Source: Actinoplanes sp. M2I2
GTDB lineage: Bacteria; Actinomycetota; Actinomycetes; Mycobacteriales; Micromonosporaceae
Reading direction: 5' to 3'
Assembly: GCF_023544445.1 (NCBI RefSeq)
Contig: NZ_JALPVJ010000031.1
Coordinates: 27,513 to 91,512, forward strand
Length of the DNA: 64,000 nt
This document shows positions 52,231 through 61,574 of this stretch, in pieces. Position 1 is the stretch's first letter. Each line of letters opens with the position of its first letter. The notes beneath the pieces were generated by a model. The model was not told the origin of the DNA. It saw nothing but the letters and a program-made list of their open reading frames with translations, and made no database searches. Made by a program: the position numbers and the translations under genes.

Positions 52231-53087
52231 GGATACCACTCCGTGATCGCCGGCGGGACGTCGTCGCGGGTCACGGTGCCCTCGATCAATCCGTACGGCC
52301 GGTCGCCGGCGATGAAGACCTCGTTGTCGTTGGCGAGGTCGAACGGCGACAGGTCGACCAGGTAGTGGTGCTTGTTGGGCAGAGCCAGCCGGATCTCGGC
52401 CACCTCGGGCAGCTCGGTGAGCACCCGGCTGCCCATCGCGAACAGCGTCTGCTGCAGCGAATAGCTGTAGGTGTCGACGAAAGCGGCGGTCAGCGCCTCG
52501 ACAGCGGTGGTGAAGGACTTGCCCCAGTCGGTGTCGTCCCGCAGATGCCGCCAGCGGGCGTCGACCGCCGTGGCCAGGATGCGGTCGGTGGTCTCGGGCA
52601 GGGTCGTGTAGCGGTCGCGCGGAAAGCCGTGGAACTCCGAACCGGTCGCGTTCAGCAGCGTCAGGCCGGCCAGACCACTCACCACCTGGGTCTGCTCGAC
52701 GGTGACGGTGACCTCGGCCGTCCGGGTGTGGTCGCCCTGCCGGCGGAACGAATGCGGACCCAGCCGGGCCCAGCCGAACGACTCGATGCCGACCCGGGCC
52801 GCGCGGATCTGGGTATGGGTCTCGACGAAGTGACGGGCGAGGAGCAGCGCGAACTCCTCGGGCTCGCCCACGCCGTGTTCCTTGGCGAAGGCGTACACCG
52901 TGTTCTTCATGGTGTCGGTGGGCAGCACACCCGCGTTGTCGCCGGTCAGGTGGGTCGCGGCGAGGTCGCCGGAGAGAGCGACGCTGACGTTGAGATCGGC
53001 CAGCGTGTGCGTCTCGCCGTCGCGGGTGACGCGGACCAGCCGCGTCTCGGCCTTGCCGTAACGGTTTTCTCCGAGCACGATCGCCAC
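52227..53087 (-). CDS. Urate oxidase (uricase)
   Basis: The 286-residue protein has the uricase landmarks ENRYGKAETRLVRV, VLPTDTMKNTVYAFAKEHGV with the catalytic Thr, YSLQQTLFAMG and LPNKHHYLVDL. It oxidises urate to 5-hydroxyisourate with oxygen and no cofactor (EC 1.7.3.3). It follows HIU hydrolase by 6 bases and overlaps the deaminase by four, all co-transcribed. Confidence 0.95.
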   Translation of the reverse strand: MAIVLGENRYGKAETRLVRVTRDGETHTLADLNVSVALSGDLAATHLTGDNAGVLPTDTMKNTVYAFAKEHGVGEPEEFALLLARHFVETHTQIRAARVGIESFGWARLGPHSFRRQGDHTRTAEVTVTVEQTQVVSGLAGLTLLNATGSEFHGFPRDRYTTLPETTDRILATAVDARWRHLRDDTDWGKSFTTAVEALTAAFVDTYSYSLQQTLFAMGSRVLTELPEVAEIRLALPNKHHYLVDLSPFDLANDNEVFIAGDRPYGLIEGTVTRDDVPPAITEWYP

Positions 53088-53093
53088 GCGCTT

Positions 53094-53453
53094 TCAGCTC
53101 CCTCGATAGGTGGTGTATCCGTAGCGGCTGAGCAGCAGCGGCACGTGATAGTGCCGCTCGGGGTCGCGGACGTGGAAGGCGACCGTGATCTCCGGGAAGA
53201 AGCAGTCGGCGCCCAGGTAGGGCTCGACGTAGAACGACAGGCGGTAGCCGCCCGCCTGCCACTCCTGCATCGGCACCCGGTAACGCAGCCGGCCGTCGTC
53301 GTCCGTGCGCCCCTCGGCGATCGTCCCCCACCCCTGCGAGTCGCGGCGCTCCAACCGAACATAAACATCGCGGGCGGGCTCGCCGCTGACCGTGTCGAGG
53401 ATGTGCGTGGAGATGCTGGCGTGGTGGGGCGCCGTCCCGTCGTCAGAGGGCAT
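53094..53453 (-). CDS. 5-hydroxyisourate hydrolase
   Basis: The 119-residue transthyretin-like enzyme has ISTHILDTVSGEPARDV near 13-29, RYRVPMQEW and the diagnostic C-terminal YRGS. It hydrolyses 5-hydroxyisourate to OHCU (EC 3.5.2.17). Its start overlaps the end of the OHCU decarboxylase gene by 11 bases. Confidence 0.95.
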   Translation of the reverse strand: MPSDDGTAPHHASISTHILDTVSGEPARDVYVRLERRDSQGWGTIAEGRTDDDGRLRYRVPMQEWQAGGYRLSFYVEPYLGADCFFPEITVAFHVRDPERHYHVPLLLSRYGYTTYRGS

Positions 53454-53949
53454 CGAGCACCCGCTCCAGTCGCAGCAGCGCTATCCGGCGCAACTGGTCG
53501 GCGACGATCACGCGCTCGGCCTGGTCGTCGTTGGTCAGCCGCTCGCGGGCGGCGGCGAGGATCTCCTCCGGCCCGCGGCCACTGGCGAAGATCAGGAAAA
53601 CGTGCCCGAACCTTTCCTCGTACGCCCGGTTGGCCTCGATCAACGCGGCGGCGACCGGGTCGTCGGCGTCGCGGGCGGCGGCGGACTGCTCGCGACGGGA
53701 CCAGGCGGCCTCCCGCGAATCGCCGGTGGGGCGCTCGCCGATGCGGGGGTGGGCGGACAGCGCCGTCAGCACGTCGGGCCAGCTCAGCGCCCGGGAAGCG
53801 GCCTCGGCCGCGGCCAGCAGCCCGGCGCGGCCCGGATAGGGCCGGCCGGCCATGATCGCGGCACCCCACGCGGGCGTGGCACAGCACGCGTGCAGATCCT
53901 GCTCGAGGCGGGCGGCGGGCAGCGAGTTGAACACCTCGACCGCGTCCAT
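53443..53949 (-). CDS. OHCU decarboxylase
   Basis: The 168-residue protein has the family motifs FNSLPAARLEQDL near 7-19, LSAHPRIGE with the catalytic His near 65-73, and NRAYEERFGHVFLI near 107-121. It decarboxylates OHCU to S-allantoin (EC 4.1.1.97). ATG at 53949 has GGAAGGGG 5 bases upstream; an upstream GTG would overlap it and adds two residues. It is the first gene of the uricase operon. Confidence 0.93.
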   Translation of the reverse strand: MDAVEVFNSLPAARLEQDLHACCATPAWGAAIMAGRPYPGRAGLLAAAEAASRALSWPDVLTALSAHPRIGERPTGDSREAAWSRREQSAAARDADDPVAAALIEANRAYEERFGHVFLIFASGRGPEEILAAARERLTNDDQAERVIVADQLRRIALLRLERVLDAL

Positions 53950-54152
53950 CGGCACCCCTTCCTTGTCGATCAGTCAAGCAGCCGGGCTCGCGCCGGTGCA
54001 GTCTTTCGGCCCGGAATTACCGCCGGGTTTCGTGGGTGCCGCCAACCCTGCCATGCCGGTCCGACAGTTTCTCGTCGTCCACATTCCGGCGTTGTCCACA
54101 GGCCGGCGTGCTCCGGCGCCGAACTGTCGGACCCGTGCGCCAGGATGGTCCC
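53950..54152. other. Intergenic region with hairpin and DnaA-box-like sites
   Basis: This 203-base region lies between the OHCU decarboxylase start and the HrpB start, so it carries promoters in both directions. GGTCCGACAGTT (54058-54069) and AACTGTCGGACC (54122-54133) are a perfect 12-bp inverted repeat 52 bases apart. Between them are TCGTCCACA (54075-54083) and TTGTCCACA (54092-54100), matches to actinobacterial DnaA boxes. Confidence 0.55.
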
Positions 54153-56735
54153 GTGCTGATCGCCGACGACGCCCTGCCCGACCTCCCGATCCGCGCGGTG
54201 CTGCCGCGGGTCCGCGAGGCGCTGTCCGGCGCCGGCGCGGCGGTGCTCGTGGCCCCGCCCGGCACCGGCAAGACGACGCTGGTGCCGCTCGCGCTGCCCG
54301 GCCGGGTCGTGGTGGCCGAGCCCCGCCGCCTGGCCGCCCGGGCCGCCGCCCGCCGGATGGCGTCGCTGCTGGGCGAACGGCCCGGCGAGCAGGTCGGTTA
54401 CACGGTGCGCGGCGACCGCCAGGTCTCCCGGCGCACGCGGGTCGAGGTCGTGACGACCGGCGTCCTCGTGCGCCGCCTCCAGCGTGATCCCGAGCTGGCC
54501 GGCACGGCCGCCGTGATCCTCGACGAGTGTCACGAGCGGCATCTCGACACCGACCTGGCCCTGGCGTTCCTGCTCGAGGTGCGGGCCGCCCTGCGTCCCG
54601 ACCTGCACGTGCTGGCCACCTCGGCGACGGCCGACGCGGGCCGGCTGTCCGAGGTGCTCGGCGGGGTCCCCGTGGTGACCGCGACGGCGCCGCTCTTCCC
54701 GGTCGAGCAGCACTGGGCGCCACCGGCCGGGCCGATCACACCGCCGCTGGGGCTGCGCGTCGACCCGCGCCTGCTCGACCACGTGGCCGCCACGACCCGC
54801 CGGGCGCTCGCCGAGGGCGAGGGCGACGTGCTCGTCTTCCTGCCCGGCGCCCGCGAGATCGACGCGGTGGCGACCCGCCTGGCCGGGGTGGCAGCCGAGG
54901 TCATCCCGCTGCACGGCCGTCAGCCCGGCGCGGTGCAGGACGCGGCGCTGCGGCCCGGTTCCGGCCGGCGCGTGGTGCTCTCCACGGCGGTCGCCGAGAG
55001 CAGCCTGACCGTTCCCGGCGTGCGCGCGGTGGTCGACGCCGGGCTCAGCCGGGTGCCCCGCATGGATCACGCCCGTGGCCTGGGCACGCTGGCGACGGTC
55101 GCGGTGTCCCGGTCGTCGGCCGTGCAGCGGGCCGGACGCGCCGGTCGTGAGGCGCCCGGCCGGGTCTACCGCTGCTGGTCGCCGGCTCAGCACGACCGCC
55201 TGGCCGCGCAGCCCGAGCCCGAGGTCGCCGCAGCCGATCTGACCGGCTTCGCGCTCGACCTGGCGCTGTGGGGCCATCCCGACGGCACCGGTCTGTCCCT
55301 GCCCGACCAGCCGCCACCGGGCGCGCTGCAGGCCGCCGTGGCCACCTTGCGCGACCTGGGCGCGGTCGACGCGGCGGGCCGGGTGACCACGCGCGGCCGG
55401 GCGCTGGCCGACGCGGGCCTGCATCCGCGTCTGGCCCGGGCCCTGCTCGACGGCGCCCCGCTGGTCGGCGCCCGCCGGGCGGCCGAGATCGTCGCCCTGC
55501 TGGACGACGAGCGCTCCCTCACCGACGACCTGACGGCCGCGTGGCGCCGGGCCCGCGGCAGCCGGGATCCCGCGTGGCGCAGCGAGGTGAGCCGGCTCTC
55601 CGCCGCCCTGACCCGCAACCCGGCCGACGAGACAGTCCCCGACGTCGCCGACGCCGCCGCGGCCGTCGACACACCGGGCAGGCGCGGAAACAGCACCTCA
55701 CGAGGCGGGCCCCGGAACGCGTCCGGCTCGCGCTTCCCGGAGCAGAAGGCGGGGGCGCTGCCCGACGATCTCGCGGCCGGGCTGGTGGTCGGCCTGGCCT
55801 ATCCCGAGCGGGTGGCCCGGGTGCGCGAGGCCGGGGGCCGGGACTACCTGATGGCCGGCGGGACAGCGGCCGAGCTGACCGGTGGCAGCGGGCTGGCCGG
55901 GGTCGAATGGCTCGCCATCGCGTCGGCCGATCGCGCCGCCGGGGCGCGCACGGCCCGGGTCCGGGCCGCCGTCCCCCTTGACGAGGCGACCGCGATCGAG
56001 GCGGCCGGGACCCTGCTGGCCGAGGTGACCGAGATCGGCTGGACCGACGGCGACGTGGTCGCGCGCACGGTGCGGCGGTTGGGGGCGATCACGCTGCTGG
56101 AGCGGCGGATCGCCGATCCCGATCGGAAACTGGTGCGGGCGGCCCTGCTCGACGGGCTGCGGCGCGAGGGGCTGAGCCTGCTGAACTGGTCGCGCGGCGC
56201 GGTCGAGCTGCGAGAACGGCTGGCCTTCGCGCACGCGGCGCTCGGCGAGCCGTGGCCGGACGTGTCCGACGAGGCCCTGATCGAGCGGATCGACGACTGG
56301 CTCGACCTGGGCCAGGCCCGGCGCCGGGCCGATCTGGGCCGGATCGACGTGACCTCGAGTCTGCGCCGGCTGCTGCCGTGGTCGGTGGCCGGCCGGATCG
56401 ACGACGTGGCTCCGGAGCGGCTCCCGGTGCCCAGCGGGTCCCGGGTCCGGGTCGACTACGCCGATCCGGCCGCGCCGGTGCTGGCCGTCAAGGTGCAGGA
56501 GGCGTTCGGGTGGCGGGACGCCCCGCGCCTGGCCGACGGGCGCGTTCCCGTGCTGCTGCATCTGCTCTCACCGGCCGGGCGGCCGGTCGCCGTCACCCGC
56601 GATCTGGCCTCGTTCTGGGCTCAGGGTTATCCGCAGGTGCGGGCCGAGCTGCGCGGGCGCTACCCCCGCCATCCCTGGCCCGAGGACCCGACCACGGCCG
56701 AGCCGACGAAGCGCACCAAGCCCCGATCGCGATGA
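54153..56735 (+). CDS. hrpB: ATP-dependent helicase HrpB
   Basis: The 860-residue helicase has Walker A APPGTGKTT near 34-42, the DECH box (LDECHERH), motif III SATAD, the C-terminal RecA domain motif QRAGRAGREAPG, and the HrpB C-terminal domain (about 560-860) with VAGRIDDVAPERLPVPSGSRV and VDYADPAAPVLAVKVQEAFGW. Family knowledge puts HrpB in the DExH/DEAH RNA helicase group; its cellular role is little known. GTG at 54153 begins MLIADDALPDLPIRAVLP. There is a short, disordered insertion near residues 505-550. Confidence 0.93.
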   Translation: MLIADDALPDLPIRAVLPRVREALSGAGAAVLVAPPGTGKTTLVPLALPGRVVVAEPRRLAARAAARRMASLLGERPGEQVGYTVRGDRQVSRRTRVEVVTTGVLVRRLQRDPELAGTAAVILDECHERHLDTDLALAFLLEVRAALRPDLHVLATSATADAGRLSEVLGGVPVVTATAPLFPVEQHWAPPAGPITPPLGLRVDPRLLDHVAATTRRALAEGEGDVLVFLPGAREIDAVATRLAGVAAEVIPLHGRQPGAVQDAALRPGSGRRVVLSTAVAESSLTVPGVRAVVDAGLSRVPRMDHARGLGTLATVAVSRSSAVQRAGRAGREAPGRVYRCWSPAQHDRLAAQPEPEVAAADLTGFALDLALWGHPDGTGLSLPDQPPPGALQAAVATLRDLGAVDAAGRVTTRGRALADAGLHPRLARALLDGAPLVGARRAAEIVALLDDERSLTDDLTAAWRRARGSRDPAWRSEVSRLSAALTRNPADETVPDVADAAAAVDTPGRRGNSTSRGGPRNASGSRFPEQKAGALPDDLAAGLVVGLAYPERVARVREAGGRDYLMAGGTAAELTGGSGLAGVEWLAIASADRAAGARTARVRAAVPLDEATAIEAAGTLLAEVTEIGWTDGDVVARTVRRLGAITLLERRIADPDRKLVRAALLDGLRREGLSLLNWSRGAVELRERLAFAHAALGEPWPDVSDEALIERIDDWLDLGQARRRADLGRIDVTSSLRRLLPWSVAGRIDDVAPERLPVPSGSRVRVDYADPAAPVLAVKVQEAFGWRDAPRLADGRVPVLLHLLSPAGRPVAVTRDLASFWAQGYPQVRAELRGRYPRHPWPEDPTTAEPTKRTKPRSR

Positions 56736-56763
56736 CGACGGCGGCGCGGGCAAAGGAGTGGTG

Positions 56764-57144
56764 ATGAGTTTCCTGGTCGAGATCGAGCATCGGTTCCGAG
56801 CGGTGCAGGGGTTGCCCTCGCCGGTCCGGGCGGCGGGGGGACTGTCGCTGCTCGCCGGCGGGGAGGGTGTGGAGGTCATCGTCCGGGCCGGCGTCACGTT
56901 CGAGGACGACCAGCTGACCGGACGCGGATGGTTCTTCGACACCGATGCGGCCGCCGCCGAGCTGGCCGGCTGCTGCGCCGGCCTCGAGGCTCGGCCGTGG
57001 ACAGAGATTTTCGACTTCCGGCCGACCTTCGAGCTCGTCGCGCGGCATCTCTTCGGTCGTCTCGCCGGGCAATTGCCCCAACTGGCCTACGTCGAGATCC
57101 GAGACGTGCATTTCGGCGTCACAACCAGATACGTGCCGGGGTAG
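56764..57144 (+). CDS. 6-pyruvoyl-tetrahydropterin-synthase-like protein lacking the zinc site
   Basis: The 126-residue protein follows the PTPS/QueD fold order: opening strand SFLVEIEHRFRAVQGLP, a glycine-rich turn, GRGWFFDTDAAAAELAGCCAGLE and PTFELVARHLFGRLAGQLPQLAYVEIRD. The HGH zinc ligands of true PTPS/QueD are replaced by GEG, and the LDH/LN dyad is absent, so it is unlikely to have the usual activity. The family match is from pattern only. ATG at 56764 has AAGGAG 5 bases upstream. It follows HrpB by 28 bases. Confidence 0.62.
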   Translation: MSFLVEIEHRFRAVQGLPSPVRAAGGLSLLAGGEGVEVIVRAGVTFEDDQLTGRGWFFDTDAAAAELAGCCAGLEARPWTEIFDFRPTFELVARHLFGRLAGQLPQLAYVEIRDVHFGVTTRYVPG

Positions 57145-57200
57145 GTGAGGGCGCGGCACGGTCACCGGGGCAGCACAGCCAGGGGAAGGCGCGGCGCGGT

Positions 57201-57258
57201 CAGCGGCAGCGGCAGCGGCAGCGGCAGCGGCAGCGGCAGCGGCAGCGGCAGCGGCAGC
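57201..57258. repeat. Hexanucleotide repeat (cagcgg) about 9.5 copies
   Basis: A perfect cagcgg array lies between the stop of the PTPS-like gene and the stop of the GGDEF-EAL gene. It is 57 bases of exact repeat, then cagcac. It codes for nothing. Confidence 0.95.
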
Positions 57259-57315
57259 ACGGTCGGAGGCGCGGCGCAGGCGGCGCAGTCTGCCTTCGGT
57301 CGGTGGCCGGCGGGC

Positions 57316-59628
57316 TCAGGTGGCCAGGTGGGCGGCTGACGACGGCGGGATGTGCTGGGACGGGATCATGGGGGGCTGCTGGCGGTGGAGTGGGGCGGGC
57401 TGGCCGAACAGGTAGCCCTGGCCGACCGGGCAGCCCAGCTCGGCCAGGGCGTGTGCTCGCGCGGGGGTCTCGATGCCCTCGGCCACCACGACGATGCCCA
57501 GGTCGGTGCAGATGGTCAGCACCGACCGGCACAGGGCGCCGGCCCGTTCCGGGGCCACGTCCACGTCGGTCAGCGTCGCGTCGAGCTTGACGATGTCGAC
57601 GGGGAGCGAGTGGAGCTGGGCCAGCGCATTGAAGCCGCTGCCGAAGTCGTCCAGTGCGATCCGAATGCCGTACGAGCGCAGCCGCTCCACGACCGTGGCG
57701 GCCGACGGCAGGTCCTGGATGCGGCGGGTCTCGGTGATCTCCAGGACCAGCCGCGACGCCGGCAGGCCGGTGCGGGCCAGGGCGCCGGCCACCGACTCCT
57801 CCAGGCCGGTCTGGCTCAGGCGGGCCGCCGACACGTTCACGTGCATGTCGATGGGGCGGCCGTAGACGATGGCCAGGGCGGCCGCGTCCACGCAGGCCTG
57901 GTTGAGCACGAAGTCGTCGATGGCGGCGACCAGGCCGGTGCGCTCGGCCACCGACACGAAGACGTCGGGGTGGACCGGGCCGGCCACCGGCGACGTCCAC
58001 CGGGCCAGGGCCTCGACGGCCACCGTCGCCCCGTCGGTGAAGCGGACGATGGGCTGGTAGAAGACCTCGAAACCGGACGCGGCGGGGCGGCCGGACTCCA
58101 GTGCCTGGGCCAGCAGGTGCGGCAGGTCCGCGTTCGCGCCGCCGTCGTTCGCGCCGGCGTACCGGGCCATCGCGCCCTTGCCCCGGCGCTTGCTCGAATA
58201 CATCGCGGCGTCCGCGCGGCGCAGCAGGGCATCCGCGGTCAGGGGTTCCTCGCGGTCGGAGGCCACCAGCCCGATGCTCGCGCCCACCCCGAGGGTGCGG
58301 CCGTCGATCACGAACGGCTCGCGCAGCGCCGCCAGGATGCGCCGGCCGGTGTCCTCGGCGCCGGCCGGCGTGTGGTCGAGCAGCACGGCGAACTCGTCGC
58401 CGCCGAGCCGGGCCACCAGGTCGTCGGGCGATACGCAGCGCTGGAGGCGTTCGGCGATCGCGCGCAGCACGCGGTCGCCCATGGCGTGGCCGAAGCTGTC
58501 GTTGATCAGCTTGAAGTCGTCGAGGTCGGCGAAGAGCACCGCGACCGGCTTGGCGCCGAGCGCCCCGGTCAGCCGCTCGCGGAACAGGGCCCGGTTGGCC
58601 AGGCCGGTCAGCGGATCGTGGTAGGCCTGGTGGTGCAGTCGCCGCTGCCCCTCCGAGACCCGTTCGAGCAGCACCGTGTTGTCGACGATCGTGAACATCT
58701 GGCGGGCCACGACCAGACCCAGCCCGAGCCAGCCGAGGTATGCCTCGAACGGCGACAGCGGCTTGCCGGCCCCGCTGTTGATCGCGATCATCATGCCGGT
58801 CGCGGTCACCGGCACGTACGGGAGAAGCAGGTGAAGCCACTCGCGCTCGCCCTCGTCGACGGGCGCCGGCCGCCCGGCCGACGGGCGGGACACCGCGGCC
58901 AGGGCGAGCAAGGCGGGGCCGAGCAGGTGCCCGGCCGACTGCCAGGGCGCGAGTGGACCGTCGGCCAGGTGGATCAGCCGCAGGGTGTCGGACACGCCGA
59001 AGGCCAGCAGGGCCAGCCCGCCCAGCGCCAGCGGCCGGCGGCCGGCGCGCGAGTCGGGCCGGATGAGCAGCAACAGCCCGACCATGGTGACCAGCACGAG
59101 ATCGGCAACGGCATAGGCGGCCGCGGCCACGATCAGACCGGTCGGCTGCCCGGACCAGTGGAACCAGTCGCGCGGGACGACCGACCAGATCAGCGCGAGC
59201 AGCGACCCGGCGATCAGCACACTGTCGATCAGCAGGGCGATCTGGTCACGCCGGGCCGAGGTGGGCACCGGCCGCGGGCGGGTGTACGGGGCGTGGAGCA
59301 GCGCCAGCAGGAAGCACGCGGGCAGCACGAAGAACCCGAGGTCGGACAGCATCGTGACCGGCCGATCGGGAAGCATGACGTCCTGGACGAGCCACCACAG
59401 CCGGATCAGCGCCCACGCGGCCAGCCCGAGGCCCATGAGCACCCGCCACCGCCGTTGCAGCCCCGACCGCCCGCGCGCCGCCGCGAGGCAGATCGACGCC
59501 GCGGCCGCGCCCACGACCAGTTGAGCGGCGTCGGTGTAGAGACGCCAGCCCTGCGGCTCGATCAGCTCACCGAGCGCCGTGACCCCCAGGACGACCGCCA
59601 GCGTGACGAACAGACGCGCCGTCATCAT
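57316..59628 (-). CDS. Membrane GGDEF-EAL protein (cyclic di-GMP metabolism)
   Basis: The 770-residue protein has about eight membrane spans in residues 1-320 (a MASE-like sensor region), a GGDEF domain with an intact GGDEF motif at 409-413, and an EAL domain starting near 525 with EAL at 539-541 plus NVSA, LEITE, DDFGSG, IVKLD and AEGIET. Both active sites look complete, so synthesis and/or hydrolysis of cyclic di-GMP are both possible. No receiver or PAS domain is present. ATG ATG at 59628 is used; ribosome binding site is weak. Confidence 0.92.
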   Translation of the reverse strand: MMTARLFVTLAVVLGVTALGELIEPQGWRLYTDAAQLVVGAAAASICLAAARGRSGLQRRWRVLMGLGLAAWALIRLWWLVQDVMLPDRPVTMLSDLGFFVLPACFLLALLHAPYTRPRPVPTSARRDQIALLIDSVLIAGSLLALIWSVVPRDWFHWSGQPTGLIVAAAAYAVADLVLVTMVGLLLLIRPDSRAGRRPLALGGLALLAFGVSDTLRLIHLADGPLAPWQSAGHLLGPALLALAAVSRPSAGRPAPVDEGEREWLHLLLPYVPVTATGMMIAINSGAGKPLSPFEAYLGWLGLGLVVARQMFTIVDNTVLLERVSEGQRRLHHQAYHDPLTGLANRALFRERLTGALGAKPVAVLFADLDDFKLINDSFGHAMGDRVLRAIAERLQRCVSPDDLVARLGGDEFAVLLDHTPAGAEDTGRRILAALREPFVIDGRTLGVGASIGLVASDREEPLTADALLRRADAAMYSSKRRGKGAMARYAGANDGGANADLPHLLAQALESGRPAASGFEVFYQPIVRFTDGATVAVEALARWTSPVAGPVHPDVFVSVAERTGLVAAIDDFVLNQACVDAAALAIVYGRPIDMHVNVSAARLSQTGLEESVAGALARTGLPASRLVLEITETRRIQDLPSAATVVERLRSYGIRIALDDFGSGFNALAQLHSLPVDIVKLDATLTDVDVAPERAGALCRSVLTICTDLGIVVVAEGIETPARAHALAELGCPVGQGYLFGQPAPLHRQQPPMIPSQHIPPSSAAHLAT

Positions 59629-59713
59629 CACCACCCAGTCGAGCCGCGGGCCCCCTGATCCGCGACCGCTGTAACCTACCGCAGCCCTGAGCAGGTGCAA
59701 GTGGCTCGAAGGG

Positions 59714-60436
59714 TCAGTCGACCTCGGTCAGATCGGCGACCAGCACCGTGACGTTGTCGGGACCGCCGCCGCGCAGCGCGAGATCGATCAACCGCTCGCA
59801 GCACGACTTGGGGTCGGCCGCGGCGAGCATCTCCTGCTCGATGGTCTCGTTGGTGACCACCGCGGTCAGGCCGTCGCTGCACAGCAGCCACCGGTCGCCC
59901 GGCTCGGGCTCGACGATCACGTAGGCCGGGCTGACCGGCTCACCCTGCAGCACCCGGGTGACCACCGAACGGCGCGGGTGCCCGGCGGCCTCGTCGGGAC
60001 GGATCAGCCCCTGGTCGACGAGCATCTGGACGTACGTGTCGTCCTTGGTCAGCTGGTTGAGCCGGCCGCCGCGCAGCAGGTAGGCCCGGGAGTCGCCGAC
60101 GTGGGCCATGGCCGCCCGGGTGCCCGAGAACAGCACCGCGGTGAGGGTGGTGCCCATGCCCTGCAGGGAGTTGTCGGCCTCGACCTGCTCGGCGATCCGG
60201 CCGTTGGCCATCTCGAGCGCCTTGTGCAGCGCGTCCATCTGGTGCTCGTTGTCGATCGGGACGTCGAGCGGTGTCATCGCCTCGATGGCGAGACGGCTCG
60301 CCAGGTCACCGGCGGCCATCCCGCCCATGCCGTCGGCCACGACGAGGAGTCGGTCACCGGCGTAGTAACAGTCCTCGTTGTTGCTCCGGACATGTCCTTG
60401 ATCGGTGCCGGCGGCCCACCGCAGGTGCAAGGTCAT
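59714..60436 (-). CDS. PP2C-family protein serine/threonine phosphatase
   Basis: The 240-residue protein has PP2C metal and acid motifs GTDQGHVRSNNEDCYYAG, VVADGMGGMAAGDLAS, HVGDSRAYLLRGG and SDGLTAVV, with a C-terminal PDNVTVLVADL. It is a cytosolic metal-dependent phosphatase, probably acting on Ser/Thr-kinase substrates, like PstP/Stp. It follows the membrane protein gene on the same strand with a 112-base gap. Together with the solute-binding protein and the membrane protein it forms a possible sensing module. Confidence 0.92.
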   Translation of the reverse strand: MTLHLRWAAGTDQGHVRSNNEDCYYAGDRLLVVADGMGGMAAGDLASRLAIEAMTPLDVPIDNEHQMDALHKALEMANGRIAEQVEADNSLQGMGTTLTAVLFSGTRAAMAHVGDSRAYLLRGGRLNQLTKDDTYVQMLVDQGLIRPDEAAGHPRRSVVTRVLQGEPVSPAYVIVEPEPGDRWLLCSDGLTAVVTNETIEQEMLAAADPKSCCERLIDLALRGGGPDNVTVLVADLTEVD

Positions 60437-60548
60437 GGCGTGCAGCTTCCCAGATCATCGCAACCCTGTCTGCACGCGGTCCGCGGCGTTTCGCGCGAAA
60501 GCACGTCCCGCGTCCCGTTTGCGGTGGTGGGCAGCTCGGCGGAACGGG

Positions 60549-61574
60549 TCAGCGGGGCGTCAGCGGTCGCCCTAGGCATCGTGGATCGACCTCCGTCACA
60601 CGGCGTGTCGGCGCTATCCAAGACAGAGCGGAGTCGGTCACCGCCCACCCGCGCACCGAGGCGGCGCTGTCGGGCGGCCGGGCCGGTTCCGGGCAGAGCG
60701 TCTTGGAAACCACCTGTTCATTGGGGATGAACTTCACCAGTCCACCATCTTCGAGGACCGTCGTCGAGGTGTCGTCCACAGCGATCAGCTGTCCGCGTAA
60801 TACCTTGGCCGATTCGCCCGGCTCGCCGACCTCGACCGCGCTGCTCGGCAGCACCGGGGCTCGCAGGAAGACCACCCCGATCGCCAGCGGCGCGACCAGC
60901 GCCGCGGCGACCGCCGGCCAGTGCGTGACCAGGCGCGCGGCCCGGGCCGGCACCGGGCCGGTCAGCAGCGGACCCAGCAGGGGCGGCACTCCCAGCAGCA
61001 GAGCCGTGGACGTCTCGCCGAGGCGCAGCGCCTGGACGATGCCCGGCCACACGAAGATCAGCACGAGCACACCGGCCAGCACCGGTACGCCGATCGTGAT
61101 CCAGACCATCAGCCACCGCTCGGTGTGGAAGCGCTGCACGGCGGTGAGCCCGAGGATCGCGACGATCAGCATGCCCAGCAGCGGCAGCAGGCGCAGCTGC
61201 CAGGTGAACGCGGCCAGCATGGCGGCGAGCAGCACCACCCAGTCGGGCATGCGCAGCGCGGTCACCGCGACCAGGGACCGGCCCGCGTCCTCGGGCGCGC
61301 TGACCAGCAGGACACTGCCGAGCAGCCGCAGCACGAGCACGACGGCGGGCACGCTCCAGATCAGCGTGATGAACAGCGCGCTGATCATGCCGAGCGGCGA
61401 GATGTACTGCACCAGCAGCAGCATCGTGGGCAGGTCCTGCCGGCTGAGATACCAGAGCCGCAGCACCAGCAGCACGAGCGGGAACGCGGGCAGGATGGTG
61501 AGCAGGTAGTTGAGCTGCGCTCGACGACGCCGGGCCGGGATCGGGCCGCCCTTGACGTAGATGCTGTCGCTCAT
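60549..61574 (-). CDS. Integral membrane protein, GlnX-like position
   Basis: The 341-residue protein has about seven or eight hydrophobic segments between residues 22 and 230, then an extracytoplasmic C-terminal part (about 235-341) with SSAVEVGEPGES and a Cys in KTLCPEP. It overlaps the solute-binding protein gene by four bases (ATGA). This gene order resembles glnH-glnX-pknG in Corynebacteriales, where GlnX passes a ligand signal through the membrane. No kinase is adjacent here; PP2C is the nearest effector. Confidence 0.72.
   Translation of the reverse strand: MSDSIYVKGGPIPARRRRAQLNYLLTILPAFPLVLLVLRLWYLSRQDLPTMLLLVQYISPLGMISALFITLIWSVPAVVLVLRLLGSVLLVSAPEDAGRSLVAVTALRMPDWVVLLAAMLAAFTWQLRLLPLLGMLIVAILGLTAVQRFHTERWLMVWITIGVPVLAGVLVLIFVWPGIVQALRLGETSTALLLGVPPLLGPLLTGPVPARAARLVTHWPAVAAALVAPLAIGVVFLRAPVLPSSAVEVGEPGESAKVLRGQLIAVDDTSTTVLEDGGLVKFIPNEQVVSKTLCPEPARPPDSAASVRGWAVTDSALSWIAPTRRVTEVDPRCLGRPLTPR

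Noticed and set aside
57352..59658. A 768-codon plus-strand reading frame opposite the GGDEF-EAL gene
   Set aside because: It is an antisense shadow: its composition is Arg/Gly/Ala/Gln-rich with no domain, while the minus strand encodes a full GGDEF-EAL protein.
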